The translations under genes and the position numbers were made by a program. Below the pieces are notes generated by a model. It was given only the letters and a program-made list of their open reading frames with translations. It had not been told where the DNA came from and searched no databases. This document shows positions 30,581-38,381 of a DNA stretch of 42,590 nucleotides, piece after piece. Each line of letters opens with the position of its first letter. Position 1 is the stretch's first letter. Source of the DNA: Desulfuromusa sp. (lineage in GTDB: Bacteria; Desulfobacterota; Desulfuromonadia; Desulfuromonadales; Geopsychrobacteraceae); the NCBI GenBank assembly GCA_021647765.1, contig JAKIUD010000026.1:1-42590 (forward strand), given 5' to 3'.

Positions 30581-31786
30581 CTAGATACAAGAATCCAACC
30601 ACTGAATATCTACCTGTTCACCGACTAAAAGCTCCGTTTGTTCTGCTGACAACACCGCAATTGCATTGGCTCTGATCATAGTACTAAGGATGCCGGTATT
30701 CTGGTCACCAGCACTCTCTGCTAACAGCCCCGCAGATGTCTGTTCTACCTTGACCCGCAAAAAGCGGGTTTTGTTAGTTTTGTTATGCAGGGGTGCTTTC
30801 AGGGTTGCCTTGATCAGTGGTCGAATAACTTCACTGTGCCCCATCATTTTCAGCAATGCGGGTCTGACCAGCATTGCAAATCCGATCATGCTGGAGACCG
30901 GATTTCCCGGTAACGAAAAAACTGCTTTATCCCCCTTAAGGCCAAAAGCTGTCGGCCCCCCGGGTTTGATCGCAACTTTCCAGAACAGCTGTTTGACTCC
31001 GGCTTCCTCCAGTATTTCACGCACCAGATCCCGATCACCGGCCGAAACTCCGGCAGAGGTTATCAGCACGTCGGCGTTAAGTCCCTGGCTGATTTTTTCT
31101 TCAAGGCTTTCACGGTTATCCTGAGCAATACCAAGTATTTTGGGAGTGGCACCAATCTCTCTAATCGCAGCGGCAAGTGAATATGCGTTGCTGTCGATGA
31201 TCTGTCCGGAACCGGTTGGTTCACCGGGAGCAACAAGTTCATCACCAGTGGAGAGGATCGCAACTTCTGGACAACGACAAACTTGCACCGTCGTTCGAGA
31301 AAAGGCTGCCAGCAAGTTGATATCAACCGGACGGAGGATGGTTCCAAGCGGAAGCAGCATTTCATCCTTGCTGATATCACTGCCGCGAAAGCGGATATAA
31401 TCACCTATCTGCACCAGCTTTTGAATAACCACAGATTCTTTGCCGGGATCGGTATTTTCAATCGGCACAATCGCATCGCAACCAGTGGGAATAGGTGCGC
31501 CAGTCATAATTCTGACTGCGGTTCCAGGCTTAACTGCAACATCAACAGCCGGAGTTTCAGCGGGGAGATAACCATCCACTTTCAGGCGGGCAAAAAGCTG
31601 GCAATCGGCTACCCTGGCCGCAAAACCATCCATTTCAGAATTGTCCCAACGGGGCATATCCCAGGGAGCAGGAATCTTTTCGACCAGAACTCGACCCACC
31701 GCGGCAAAAAGGTCGACCGACTCGGATTCCAAGGGGGAAACATTGTCCAGGATTATGCTTCTTGCCGCTGCAAAACTTTCAGCCAT
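30581..31786 (-). CDS. moeA2: Molybdopterin metal-transferase MoeA, second copy (tungsten candidate)
   Basis: A 401-residue MoeA with PRWDNSEMDGFAA (about 44), IMTGAPIPTGCDAIVPIE (about 92), STGDELV, SAGVSAGDRD and LPGNPVSSMIGFAMLVRP, so all domains are present. The GGGAAG site lies 6 bases before the ATG. It follows the moaE-like gene by 11 bases, and both lie near moaA and opposite the aldehyde oxidoreductase operon. That position suggests it may serve the tungsten enzyme, while the copy at 5752 handles molybdenum. Archaea and W-using bacteria do keep two MoeA paralogues with metal preference, but which copy prefers which metal here is inferred from location only. Confidence 0.93.
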   Translation of the reverse strand: MAESFAAARSIILDNVSPLESESVDLFAAVGRVLVEKIPAPWDMPRWDNSEMDGFAARVADCQLFARLKVDGYLPAETPAVDVAVKPGTAVRIMTGAPIPTGCDAIVPIENTDPGKESVVIQKLVQIGDYIRFRGSDISKDEMLLPLGTILRPVDINLLAAFSRTTVQVCRCPEVAILSTGDELVAPGEPTGSGQIIDSNAYSLAAAIREIGATPKILGIAQDNRESLEEKISQGLNADVLITSAGVSAGDRDLVREILEEAGVKQLFWKVAIKPGGPTAFGLKGDKAVFSLPGNPVSSMIGFAMLVRPALLKMMGHSEVIRPLIKATLKAPLHNKTNKTRFLRVKVEQTSAGLLAESAGDQNTGILSTMIRANAIAVLSAEQTELLVGEQVDIQWLDSCI

Positions 31787-31797
31787 AAATATCTTCC

Positions 31798-32163
31798 CTA
31801 TTCACAAATTTCATTTTTACTGATCGCTTCTGCCTTGACCCGATCCAGCAATAATGCCAGAGCTGGTTTGACATTCTCGCGGATATCACCGGCAACAATC
31901 AGAAACAGCAAATCATCACCCGGTTGCATCACCCCCGAATGGGCTTCGACCACAACCCTGAAGATTCCTTCCATCTGTTCAATCTCGCCACGAATTTGTT
32001 CAATCTTGATTGCATCTGCAACCACTTCAATTCGGGATACCAGAGAGTGATCAGCACGCGACCAACTGCGCACCGTACCATTGTGGATCAAAACCATACC
32101 GACATTTTCGGCAAACGCCGGATCCTGTTTCATTGCTGCAATTGTCTTGGAAATATCCATCAT
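31798..32163 (-). CDS. moaE: MoaE-like molybdopterin synthase large subunit, short form
   Basis: 121 residues against about 150 for E. coli MoaE. Recognisable blocks: GMVLIHNGTVRSWSRAD (the GAxVxFxGxVR region), FRVVVEAHSGVMQPGDDLLF (the HRxGxLxxGD region) and the C-terminal DRVKAEAISKNE, which aligns with the active-site DxLKxxAPFWKxE of MoaE and keeps both lysines, with one residue fewer between them. The usual C-terminal tail after the second lysine is missing. It transfers sulfur from a MoaD-type carrier to precursor Z, and the MoaD-like protein at 37263 could be its partner. AAGGGG precedes the ATG. It shares a transcript with moeA2, 11 bases apart. Confidence 0.82.
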   Translation of the reverse strand: MMDISKTIAAMKQDPAFAENVGMVLIHNGTVRSWSRADHSLVSRIEVVADAIKIEQIRGEIEQMEGIFRVVVEAHSGVMQPGDDLLFLIVAGDIRENVKPALALLLDRVKAEAISKNEICE

Positions 32164-32215
32164 CTACCCCTTGGGGAAAGTTGAGCTTTTACCGATAACT
32201 ATTTGGAATGGCGCT

Positions 32216-32337
32216 AACTTAACCAATATTGTAGTAAACTCGGGACTGTCCCCAGACCCACCGGGGGCTGTCCCAAGAGTTTACGAGCCATGAAAATGTG
32301 GCGTTTTGCTGCCTCTCCCTATTAAACTAGCGCCATT
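32216..32337. repeat. Family A repeat (A7), internally shortened
   Basis: Bounded by GAATGGCGCTAACTTAA and TTAAACTAGCGCCATT, so both inverted ends are present, with gggactgtccccagaccca and gggggctgtcccaagagtttac between them. It is 122 bases long; the middle 'caccgcaaaaaccggga' part of A5 is missing. It lies in the gap between the moaA and moaE-like genes (both minus strand). Confidence 0.82.
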
Positions 32338-32342
32338 TAAAG

Positions 32343-33326
32343 TTACCCACCAATTTGTGCCATGGAAAAAGGGGCATATTCGGAGGCATGAGAATTCAAG
32401 CTATGGCAGACAGGTTTATCATTGACCAGATGCTGTAATTCACTGGCAATCTGAGCAACATTTCCCGGAATCAGTATTGGCTTCAAATCAAACTCATGAT
32501 CAGAAAAAAGGCAGGTACGAACATGTCCTGAAGCGGTAATCCGGATTCTGTTGCAATCCTGACAAAAGTGCCCAGAAAGAGGAGTAATCACCCCGATCTG
32601 TCCTTGAGCCCCATCAATTGTGAACTCTTCTGCCGGACCCGCCAAAGCACCTCGATCAACGGGATGAAGGCAATAGTGTTTGTTTAAACACTGTAAAACT
32701 TCTTTACTCGAGACAACCAGTGAACGCCAGTTTTTATCTTTTAGTGTTGGCATATATTCAATAAAGCGGACGGTGCACTCATGCTCCTGCGTCAACCGGG
32801 CAAAGTCGAGAATTTCATTGTCGTTAAAGCCGCGCATCACCACCATATTGATTTTATATGGGAGTCCGACTTTTTTAGCGGCAGCAATCCCCGCCAACAC
32901 CTGAGGAAGTAGATCCCGTCGAGCCAGCTGAGCGAACATCGCCGGTCGCAATGAATCAAGGCTGATGTTGAGCCGTTGTACCCCCACATCTTTTAACTTC
33001 TGCGCCATTTCAGGCAAAAGGACTCCATTGGTTGTCAATACAAGTTGTTTCAACCCGGAAATATTCGCCAGCTGCTGCAAAAACGAGATAATCCCGTTTC
33101 GGACTAAAGGTTCACCTCCCGTCACCCGAATTTTTTCAATTCCCAGAGAAACAGCCGCTTCAGCAATCAGGTGAAACTGTTCGTAGCTTAATATTTCGCC
33201 ATGTTCCAGTTTATCGATCCCATCAGTCGGCATACAGTATATACAGCGCATGTTGCATCGGTCGGTTACAGACAGACGTAAATAGTTAATTTTACGACCA
33301 AAATTATCAGATAAAAGCATTGTCAA
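32343..33326 (-). CDS. moaA: GTP 3',8-cyclase MoaA (radical SAM)
   Basis: A 327-residue enzyme that opens molybdenum/tungsten cofactor synthesis by rearranging GTP to cyclic pyranopterin precursor. The radical-SAM cluster Cys24, Cys28, Cys31 is in DRCNMRCIYC, VTGGEPLVR and ISLDSL are present, and the second 4Fe-4S site CQDCN...RTC is near 252-270. The C-terminal double glycine (AQIGG) needed for activity is also present. The start is TTG 33326, with GGAG seven bases upstream; ATG 33320 is the alternative. It diverges from the aldehyde oxidoreductase operon, separated by about 190 bases that hold both promoters. Confidence 0.97.
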   Translation of the reverse strand: MTMLLSDNFGRKINYLRLSVTDRCNMRCIYCMPTDGIDKLEHGEILSYEQFHLIAEAAVSLGIEKIRVTGGEPLVRNGIISFLQQLANISGLKQLVLTTNGVLLPEMAQKLKDVGVQRLNISLDSLRPAMFAQLARRDLLPQVLAGIAAAKKVGLPYKINMVVMRGFNDNEILDFARLTQEHECTVRFIEYMPTLKDKNWRSLVVSSKEVLQCLNKHYCLHPVDRGALAGPAEEFTIDGAQGQIGVITPLSGHFCQDCNRIRITASGHVRTCLFSDHEFDLKPILIPGNVAQIASELQHLVNDKPVCHSLNSHASEYAPFSMAQIGG

Positions 33327-33381
33327 GGGGAAACTCCAACAAATGTTTATAATGATTATATGAAGCTTAGCATATATTTTG

Positions 33382-33409
33382 TTGTTGAAAAATCGAAAGC
33401 TGTTATAAT
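33382..33409 (+). promoter_or_regulatory. Candidate promoter of the aldehyde oxidoreductase operon
   Basis: TATAAT (33404-33409) is a perfect -10 box; TTGTTG (33382-33387) is 16 bases upstream, with a second TTGTTG at 33379-33384 giving a 19-base spacer. Transcription would begin near 33416, about 105 bases before the first gene of the operon. The moaA promoter must lie in the same region on the other strand. Confidence 0.5.
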
Positions 33410-33519
33410 TTTACCTGTTGTGCACATTTTTGGGAAGTCATGCTGACCTGCCGGATCAATACATCAGCCTGACCCCTGATCCAAATGAAATCATAACCAA
33501 CTGTCCAAGGAGGTCACTT

Positions 33520-34005
33520 ATGCAAAAACTGATTCGCATCGAACCATCGAAGTGTATCGGTTGCAAGACCTGTGAAATGGCTTGTTCCTTTAAGCACACA
33601 GGTGAATTTGCTCCCAGCCGTTCCCGTATCTTCAATGAGGTTTTTCTTGATGAAGCCAAGTTTATCACCGTCACCTGTATGCAGTGTGATGACCCCTGGT
33701 GCGTAAAAGCCTGTCCCAAAGCGGCCATCAGCAAAGAGATGCCGTCCGGCGTCGTTATTGTTGATAAAGACCGCTGTGTCGGTTGCCGTACCTGTGTCAG
33801 TGCCTGTCCTTTTGGAATGATCAAATACGTCCCATCTTTGGGTATCGTTGATAAATGCGACCTCTGTGGTGGTGACACTCCAGAATGTGTCGCGTTCTGT
33901 CCGACCCAGTGCCTGACTCTGGAAGAAGAGGATACACCGCTGCGGCAAAAAGTGTTGCGTTTTGTTGACGCAATGAAAGAGGGACAGATGGAGGTGCGAA
34001 AATGA
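33520..34005 (+). CDS. aorA: 4x[4Fe-4S] ferredoxin-like subunit of aldehyde oxidoreductase (AorA-type)
   Basis: The ATG at 33520 has a textbook AAGGAGG six bases upstream; the longer open frame to 33418 is not used. The protein is 161 residues. Four Cys groups hold four cubane clusters: CIGCKTCEMAC, CMQCDDPWCVKAC, CVGCRTCVSAC and CDLCGGDTPECVAFC. This is the DmsB/HycB-like electron-transfer layout. It overlaps the next gene by four bases (ATGA at 34002-34005). In the enzyme from Aromatoleum the matching AorA passes electrons between AorB and the FAD subunit, and as I recall polymerises into filaments that carry AorB along them. Whether that happens here is unknown. Confidence 0.9.
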   Translation: MQKLIRIEPSKCIGCKTCEMACSFKHTGEFAPSRSRIFNEVFLDEAKFITVTCMQCDDPWCVKACPKAAISKEMPSGVVIVDKDRCVGCRTCVSACPFGMIKYVPSLGIVDKCDLCGGDTPECVAFCPTQCLTLEEEDTPLRQKVLRFVDAMKEGQMEVRK

Positions 34006-35819
34006 GTAGATTTAGCCTGAAAGGATGGAATGGAAAACTATTACGTGTCGATCTGACCGCTGGAACCTGTACTGATGAAGTTCTCAATGAACAATGGGCA
34101 AAGGAATATCTTGGCGGGCGCGGTTTAGGAACTAAATATTTTACTGAAGAAGTCGCTGCCGATGTTGATCCATTTTCAGCCGATAATAAACTGATTTTGG
34201 CAGCTGGTCCGCTGACTGGCACTTACGGTGCCGCAAATGGCCGCTACATGGTCATCACCAAATCACCACTGACCGGAACCATTGCCAGTTCCAATTCCGG
34301 GGGTTACTTTCCCTGCGAACTGCGCTATGCCGGTTACGATATGATTATTTTCGAAGGCAAGGCTGAGCATCCTTCTTATCTGCAAATTCATGACGATAAG
34401 GTGCAACTGGTCGGCGCGGTACATCTTTGGGGCAAGTCAACCAAGGAGACCGAGGATGCTATCCTGGCCGAATTCCACGGTGACGCCAAAGTTGCCTGTA
34501 TTGGCCCGGCAGGTGAAAATCTGGTCAGCTTTGCCGCGATTATCAACGATAAACATCGTGCTGCCGGACGTACTGGAATCGGTGCAGTTATGGGGAGTAA
34601 AAACCTCAAAGCGATCGCAGTACGCGGTACCGGTGGGGTTAAGATTGCCGATCCTGCTGCATACCGTGAAGCAGCTCTTGACTCTTATGGTTTACTTAAA
34701 GAGAACCCTGTTTCTGGACAGGGACTCCCGGCCTTGGGAACTCCAGTTCTGGTCAACGTGATTAACCAGCTCGGCGCTTTACCGACCCGGAACTTCCAGA
34801 AAGATACCTTTGATGAAGCCGAAGCAATTTCAGGAGAAACCCTGGCTTCAACTTACCTGAAGCGGAATAAAGGGTGTATGGGCTGCATTATTGGCTGTGG
34901 TCGAGTCACTGGCTTGGCTGGTGCCCGTTTTAGCGGTGATGGAGAGGGGCCTGAGTATGAAACCCTCTTTGCTTTGGGATCTGCCTGCGGCGTAGGGGAT
35001 CTGGCTGCTATCACCAAAGCCAACTATATCTGTAACGAATACGGTATGGATACCATCACTGTCGGAGCAACAATTGCCTGTGCCATGGAATTGGCTGAAA
35101 AAGGGCTGATCAGTGAAAAAGAGATTGGTATGCCACTGAGCTTTGGTGATGCCGATGCGATGGTTAAGCTGGTTGAAATGGCAGGTAAACGGGAAGGATT
35201 TGGCGAAAAGCTCGCCATGGGTTCTTATCGCCTAGCCGAAAATTACGGTGTTCCTGAGCTATCCATGTCGGTGAAAAAGTTGGAATTCCCCGCTTACGAT
35301 GGTCGCGGTATCCAGGGAATCGGCTTGAACTATGCCACCAGTAACCGTGGTGCCTGCCACGTTCGCGGTTATATGATTTCGCCGGAAGTGCTCGGCCTGC
35401 CAGAGAAACTTGATCCTCAGGCCACTGAAGATAAGGCAGTCTGGACCAAAATTTTCCAGGACTTTACCGCAACGGTTGATTCTTCAGGCGTTTGTCTGTT
35501 CACGACCTTTGCCATTGGGGCACCGCAGTTTGCCAATTTTCTCACTGCTGCAACAGGCACTGAGTTTACCGAAGCGACGATCATGGAAATAGGTGAGCGG
35601 ATCTATAACATGGAGCGGGTTTTCAACCTCAAGGCCGGAGTTGAGGCTTCACAGGATACGCTGCCGAAACGGCTGTTGGAAGAGCCAATCTCTGATGGCC
35701 CCCTCAAGGGTGAAGTCGCCAAGTTGGGTGAAATGCTTCCTGAATACTATCAGGAGCGGGGCTGGAGTGCAGAAGGGATTCCAACCAATGAACGGCTGCA
35801 GACTCTCGGGCTGGCCTAA
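34002..35819 (+). CDS. aorB: Tungsten-containing aldehyde:ferredoxin oxidoreductase (AOR), catalytic subunit
   Basis: A 605-residue enzyme of the AOR family, which oxidises aldehydes to carboxylates (and can run backward) using a bis-pterin tungsten cofactor and one 4Fe-4S cluster. N-terminal FSLKGWNGKLLRVDL and LGGRGLGTKYF are typical. The cluster ligands are visible: C292, C295, C299 (KGCMGCIIGCGR) and C498 (GVCLFTTF). The pterin-binding regions include GPAGENLVSFA near residue 167 and NRGACHVRGY. The start overlaps the FeS gene. The length matches other AOR proteins (about 605-620). A Family A repeat, A8, separates it from the FAD subunit gene. Confidence 0.96.
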   Translation: MSRFSLKGWNGKLLRVDLTAGTCTDEVLNEQWAKEYLGGRGLGTKYFTEEVAADVDPFSADNKLILAAGPLTGTYGAANGRYMVITKSPLTGTIASSNSGGYFPCELRYAGYDMIIFEGKAEHPSYLQIHDDKVQLVGAVHLWGKSTKETEDAILAEFHGDAKVACIGPAGENLVSFAAIINDKHRAAGRTGIGAVMGSKNLKAIAVRGTGGVKIADPAAYREAALDSYGLLKENPVSGQGLPALGTPVLVNVINQLGALPTRNFQKDTFDEAEAISGETLASTYLKRNKGCMGCIIGCGRVTGLAGARFSGDGEGPEYETLFALGSACGVGDLAAITKANYICNEYGMDTITVGATIACAMELAEKGLISEKEIGMPLSFGDADAMVKLVEMAGKREGFGEKLAMGSYRLAENYGVPELSMSVKKLEFPAYDGRGIQGIGLNYATSNRGACHVRGYMISPEVLGLPEKLDPQATEDKAVWTKIFQDFTATVDSSGVCLFTTFAIGAPQFANFLTAATGTEFTEATIMEIGERIYNMERVFNLKAGVEASQDTLPKRLLEEPISDGPLKGEVAKLGEMLPEYYQERGWSAEGIPTNERLQTLGLA

Positions 35820-35830
35820 ATAATATTCAG

Positions 35831-35955
35831 CAAAACCGGGACTGTCCCCGCATGGGGGCTGTCCCAGGCTTTTGCGGTGCAAACCACCGCATCGTTTCAT
35901 CGATCGTAAACTAGGGACAGTCCCCGATGGGTCTGGGGACAGTCCCTAGTTTACT
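35831..35955. repeat. Family A repeat (A8) inside the aor operon
   Basis: Core blocks in a different order from A5: ccgggactgtccccgcatgggggctgtcccaggcttttgcggtgc, then ctagggacagtccccgatgggtctggggacagtccctag. The GAATGGCGC-type ends are missing. It fills most of the 207-base gap between aorB and the FAD subunit gene, so the transcript of the operon must read through several GC-rich hairpins. Confidence 0.8.
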
Positions 35956-36026
35956 GGAAGTTGTGCTGAGGAATTTAACGTGGGGCACAGTCTTTTTAAA
36001 CACGTCAATTTTCAGGGATAATTGTT

Positions 36027-37253
36027 ATGACTGAAAACTATGATTTTGTCATTATCGGCAACAGTGCCGCTGGATTACAGGCAGTTCGCACTCTCCGCAA
36101 GCATGACCAACTGGCGACGATTGCCATTATTGATCGCGAAGATTGCCCCGCCTATTCACGGGTTCTGACCCCCTATTATATCGGTGGTCATATTCTCCGT
36201 GAGGGGCTTGATATTGTTGCCTTCTCCTTCTATCAAGAATTGGGAGTCTGCCCTGTTTTCGGTCAGGCAGTGATCACAATTGATCCGGAAAAGCATGCTC
36301 TGGAATTGGCAGATGGTCATAAAATTGGCTTTAAAAAACTCCTGCTGGCAACTGGAGCCGAAGCGCGAACCCTCCCCATAGCGACCCGGCGTGCCTGCGT
36401 TCTGCGTCATATTGCCGATGCTGAAAAGCTGGTCAATCTTTTTCAGAGGATGAAAAGTGTGACTGCTGTCGGAGCCGGGCTGGTCAGCCTGCCTCTTCTT
36501 TCCCATGCATCAGATCAAGCTGAAAAACATCTGGTGGTCGGTTCCAACCGTATTTTCAGTCGGGTTGTCGACCCCGAAACTTCAACTATTCTTGAAGATC
36601 AACTCACCAAGAAAGGTCTGAATATTCATAAACAAAACGATATTGTCGAGATGGTTGAAAAAGAACAACTGCAATTAAAATTGAAGCATGGAAAACAGTT
36701 GAACACCGACCTCCTCATCATCGGTAAGGGAGTTGTGCCGAATATCCATTTAGCTGCGGCTGCCGGGCTGGATGTCGCAGATGGGGTGTTGATTGATGAG
36801 AACTGTTGCACCAGTCATCCCGATGTTTATGCTGCTGGAGATGCTGCTGAAGGAACAGACTTTATTACTGGAGAAGCAACCATTCAGGGTAACTGGATGA
36901 CTGCGGTAGAGCAGGGAGAAAATGCCGCACTGAACATGCTGGGGATAGAATGCCGCTATCAAGGGAGCCTGAAGAACAATATTACCGAAATCTTTGGCAT
37001 CGGAGTTGCTGCCGTTGGCTATTGCCAGGAGGATGTTGCCGAGATTATCAGCAGTTGGAATGCAGTGACAGGGCGCTGCCGCAGGGTATTTCTTGACGAA
37101 AAACAACGTGTTGTCGGGGCAAATTTGATCGGGGAAACCAACGATGCTGGTCTCTATTATCAATTGATCAGCACCCGCAGTGTTTTCCCCGGTAAAACAA
37201 TGCTTACTGGTACCGCCAATTACGCCCAGGTACAATTTCACCTTAATTCTTGA
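36027..37253 (+). CDS. aorC: FAD/NAD(H)-binding oxidoreductase subunit (AorC-type)
   Basis: A 408-residue pyridine-nucleotide-disulfide oxidoreductase fold. The FAD dinucleotide-binding site is FVIIGNSAAGLQAV (residues 7-20), the NAD site is SVTAVGAGLVSLPLL (about 144-158), and the second FAD contact is VYAAGDAAEG (about 268). It resembles the NADH-dependent rubredoxin/nitrite reductase family (NirB N-terminus) but lacks the redox-active CxxxxC. In the AorABC enzyme this subunit lets the tungsten enzyme use NAD+. AGGGA precedes the ATG. It lies 207 bases after aorB and 9 bases before the MoaD-like gene, so it is still likely in the operon. Confidence 0.9.
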   Translation: MTENYDFVIIGNSAAGLQAVRTLRKHDQLATIAIIDREDCPAYSRVLTPYYIGGHILREGLDIVAFSFYQELGVCPVFGQAVITIDPEKHALELADGHKIGFKKLLLATGAEARTLPIATRRACVLRHIADAEKLVNLFQRMKSVTAVGAGLVSLPLLSHASDQAEKHLVVGSNRIFSRVVDPETSTILEDQLTKKGLNIHKQNDIVEMVEKEQLQLKLKHGKQLNTDLLIIGKGVVPNIHLAAAAGLDVADGVLIDENCCTSHPDVYAAGDAAEGTDFITGEATIQGNWMTAVEQGENAALNMLGIECRYQGSLKNNITEIFGIGVAAVGYCQEDVAEIISSWNAVTGRCRRVFLDEKQRVVGANLIGETNDAGLYYQLISTRSVFPGKTMLTGTANYAQVQFHLNS

Positions 37254-37262
37254 GACATAATA

Positions 37263-37544
37263 ATGGTCAAAATTCAATTCTACAGTCTGCTGCGGATGTT
37301 ATTAAAACAGGAAAAGCTTGAGCTTCCCCCCTGCGAAAATGAAAACATCGAGCGGCTCCTGCAACGCCTTCAACAACAGATTACAATTCCATTTATACAT
37401 AAATTATTGAATGAAAAAGGGGAGATGTTTCCTGGGACCATCATCATGATTAATCGGCGCAATATTCATCATCTCGAAAAACTGGAAACCCGGGTCCATG
37501 ATGGTGATGTGATTGCCCTTTTTCCACCAGGAGCAGGAGGATGA
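37263..37544 (+). CDS. aorD: MoaD/ThiS-family sulfur carrier (AorD-type)
   Basis: A 93-residue beta-grasp protein. The order of strands and the C-terminal FPPGAGG fit MoaD/ThiS proteins, whose terminal double Gly is activated by adenylation and thiocarboxylated. Its middle (about 25-70) has a longer helix than E. coli MoaD (81 residues). It is 9 bases after the FAD subunit gene, and the next gene is a MoeB/ThiF-like activating enzyme; both are the usual tail of the aor operon. It probably supplies sulfur to molybdopterin synthase, with the MoaE-like protein at 31798 as the likely partner. Confidence 0.9.
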   Translation: MVKIQFYSLLRMLLKQEKLELPPCENENIERLLQRLQQQITIPFIHKLLNEKGEMFPGTIIMINRRNIHHLEKLETRVHDGDVIALFPPGAGG

Positions 37545-37547
37545 TAA

Positions 37548-38219
37548 TTGTCAGCAACAGAACGTTATAATCGACAGATTCTTCACTGGGGACAGGAACG
37601 ACAACAAAAACTTGAAGCAGCAACCGTTCTGGTTGCCGGGGTCGGTGGTTTAGGGGCAACGGTCAGTCAATTACTGACTCGAGCTGGAATCGGCAAACTC
37701 TATCTGGTTGATGACGGGCTGGTTAACTGGTCCGACCTCAATCGTCAACTTCTCTACCATGAAACCGATATTGGCCTGCCTAAGCTTGTGATTGCCAAGC
37801 AACGGCTGCAGCAAATCAACAGCAGCGTTAAAATTGAGCTGCTGCCAAAGCGTATTGATCGTTCCTTTCAATCTCCTGTCGATGTGTCAATCATTGCTGA
37901 CTGTCTCGATAATTATCCCAGCCGCTTCGATCTGGAAGCTGGCTTAGTTGCCGGTTCATTTCTTATTCATGGTGGCATTGAGGGGGATCAGGGGCAGGTT
38001 CTCACCCTGCGGAAGGGGAAGTCTCAACCATTGGCAGACATATTCACTGGCATCCGGAAGCCACAAGGGGAAATTCCTGTCACAGGTGCCGGTGCAGCAA
38101 TTCTTGCTGGTTTTATGGTCAATGAACTGTTCAATACCATTTTCGGGCAACCGCAACTCCTCGACCGCTTTCTGATCATCGGACTCAGCGACTTGCACCT
38201 GACCTTTCTTGAAGTCTAA
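37548..38219 (+). CDS. aorE: MoeB/ThiF-family adenylyltransferase (AorE-type)
   Basis: A 223-residue E1-like enzyme. TTG 37548 is the start, with AGGAGG seven bases upstream; no ATG fits. The nucleotide-binding loop VAGVGGLGATVSQLLTRAG (about 29-47), VDDGLVNWSDLNRQLLY (about 52-68) and ADCLDNYPSRF (about 113-123) are standard. The C-terminus lacks the two CXXC pairs that bind zinc in E. coli MoeB, and the protein is shorter by about 25 residues. It adenylates the C-terminal Gly of the MoaD-like protein encoded just upstream. It completes a five-gene order FeS-AOR-FAD-MoaD-MoeB, matching aorABCDE. Confidence 0.9.
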   Translation: MSATERYNRQILHWGQERQQKLEAATVLVAGVGGLGATVSQLLTRAGIGKLYLVDDGLVNWSDLNRQLLYHETDIGLPKLVIAKQRLQQINSSVKIELLPKRIDRSFQSPVDVSIIADCLDNYPSRFDLEAGLVAGSFLIHGGIEGDQGQVLTLRKGKSQPLADIFTGIRKPQGEIPVTGAGAAILAGFMVNELFNTIFGQPQLLDRFLIIGLSDLHLTFLEV

Positions 38220-38381
38220 CAGCTATGAACGACCCGCCACAAGCAACGGGGAGTTAGATAACCGATAATTAAAAATCTCCGTCCAGTTCCTCGGAATTAC
38301 AAGTAAAAAAGGTATCGATAATCGTTTAAAGGGTTTTGTCCTGCATAATAGCTTTCTCCACCAATCGCTATAATATCCCAT

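Noticed and set aside
33327..33519. Molybdenum cofactor riboswitch between moaA and aorA
   Set aside because: The gap is short and AT-rich and shows only promoter-like boxes, without the paired GC-rich helices of that riboswitch.
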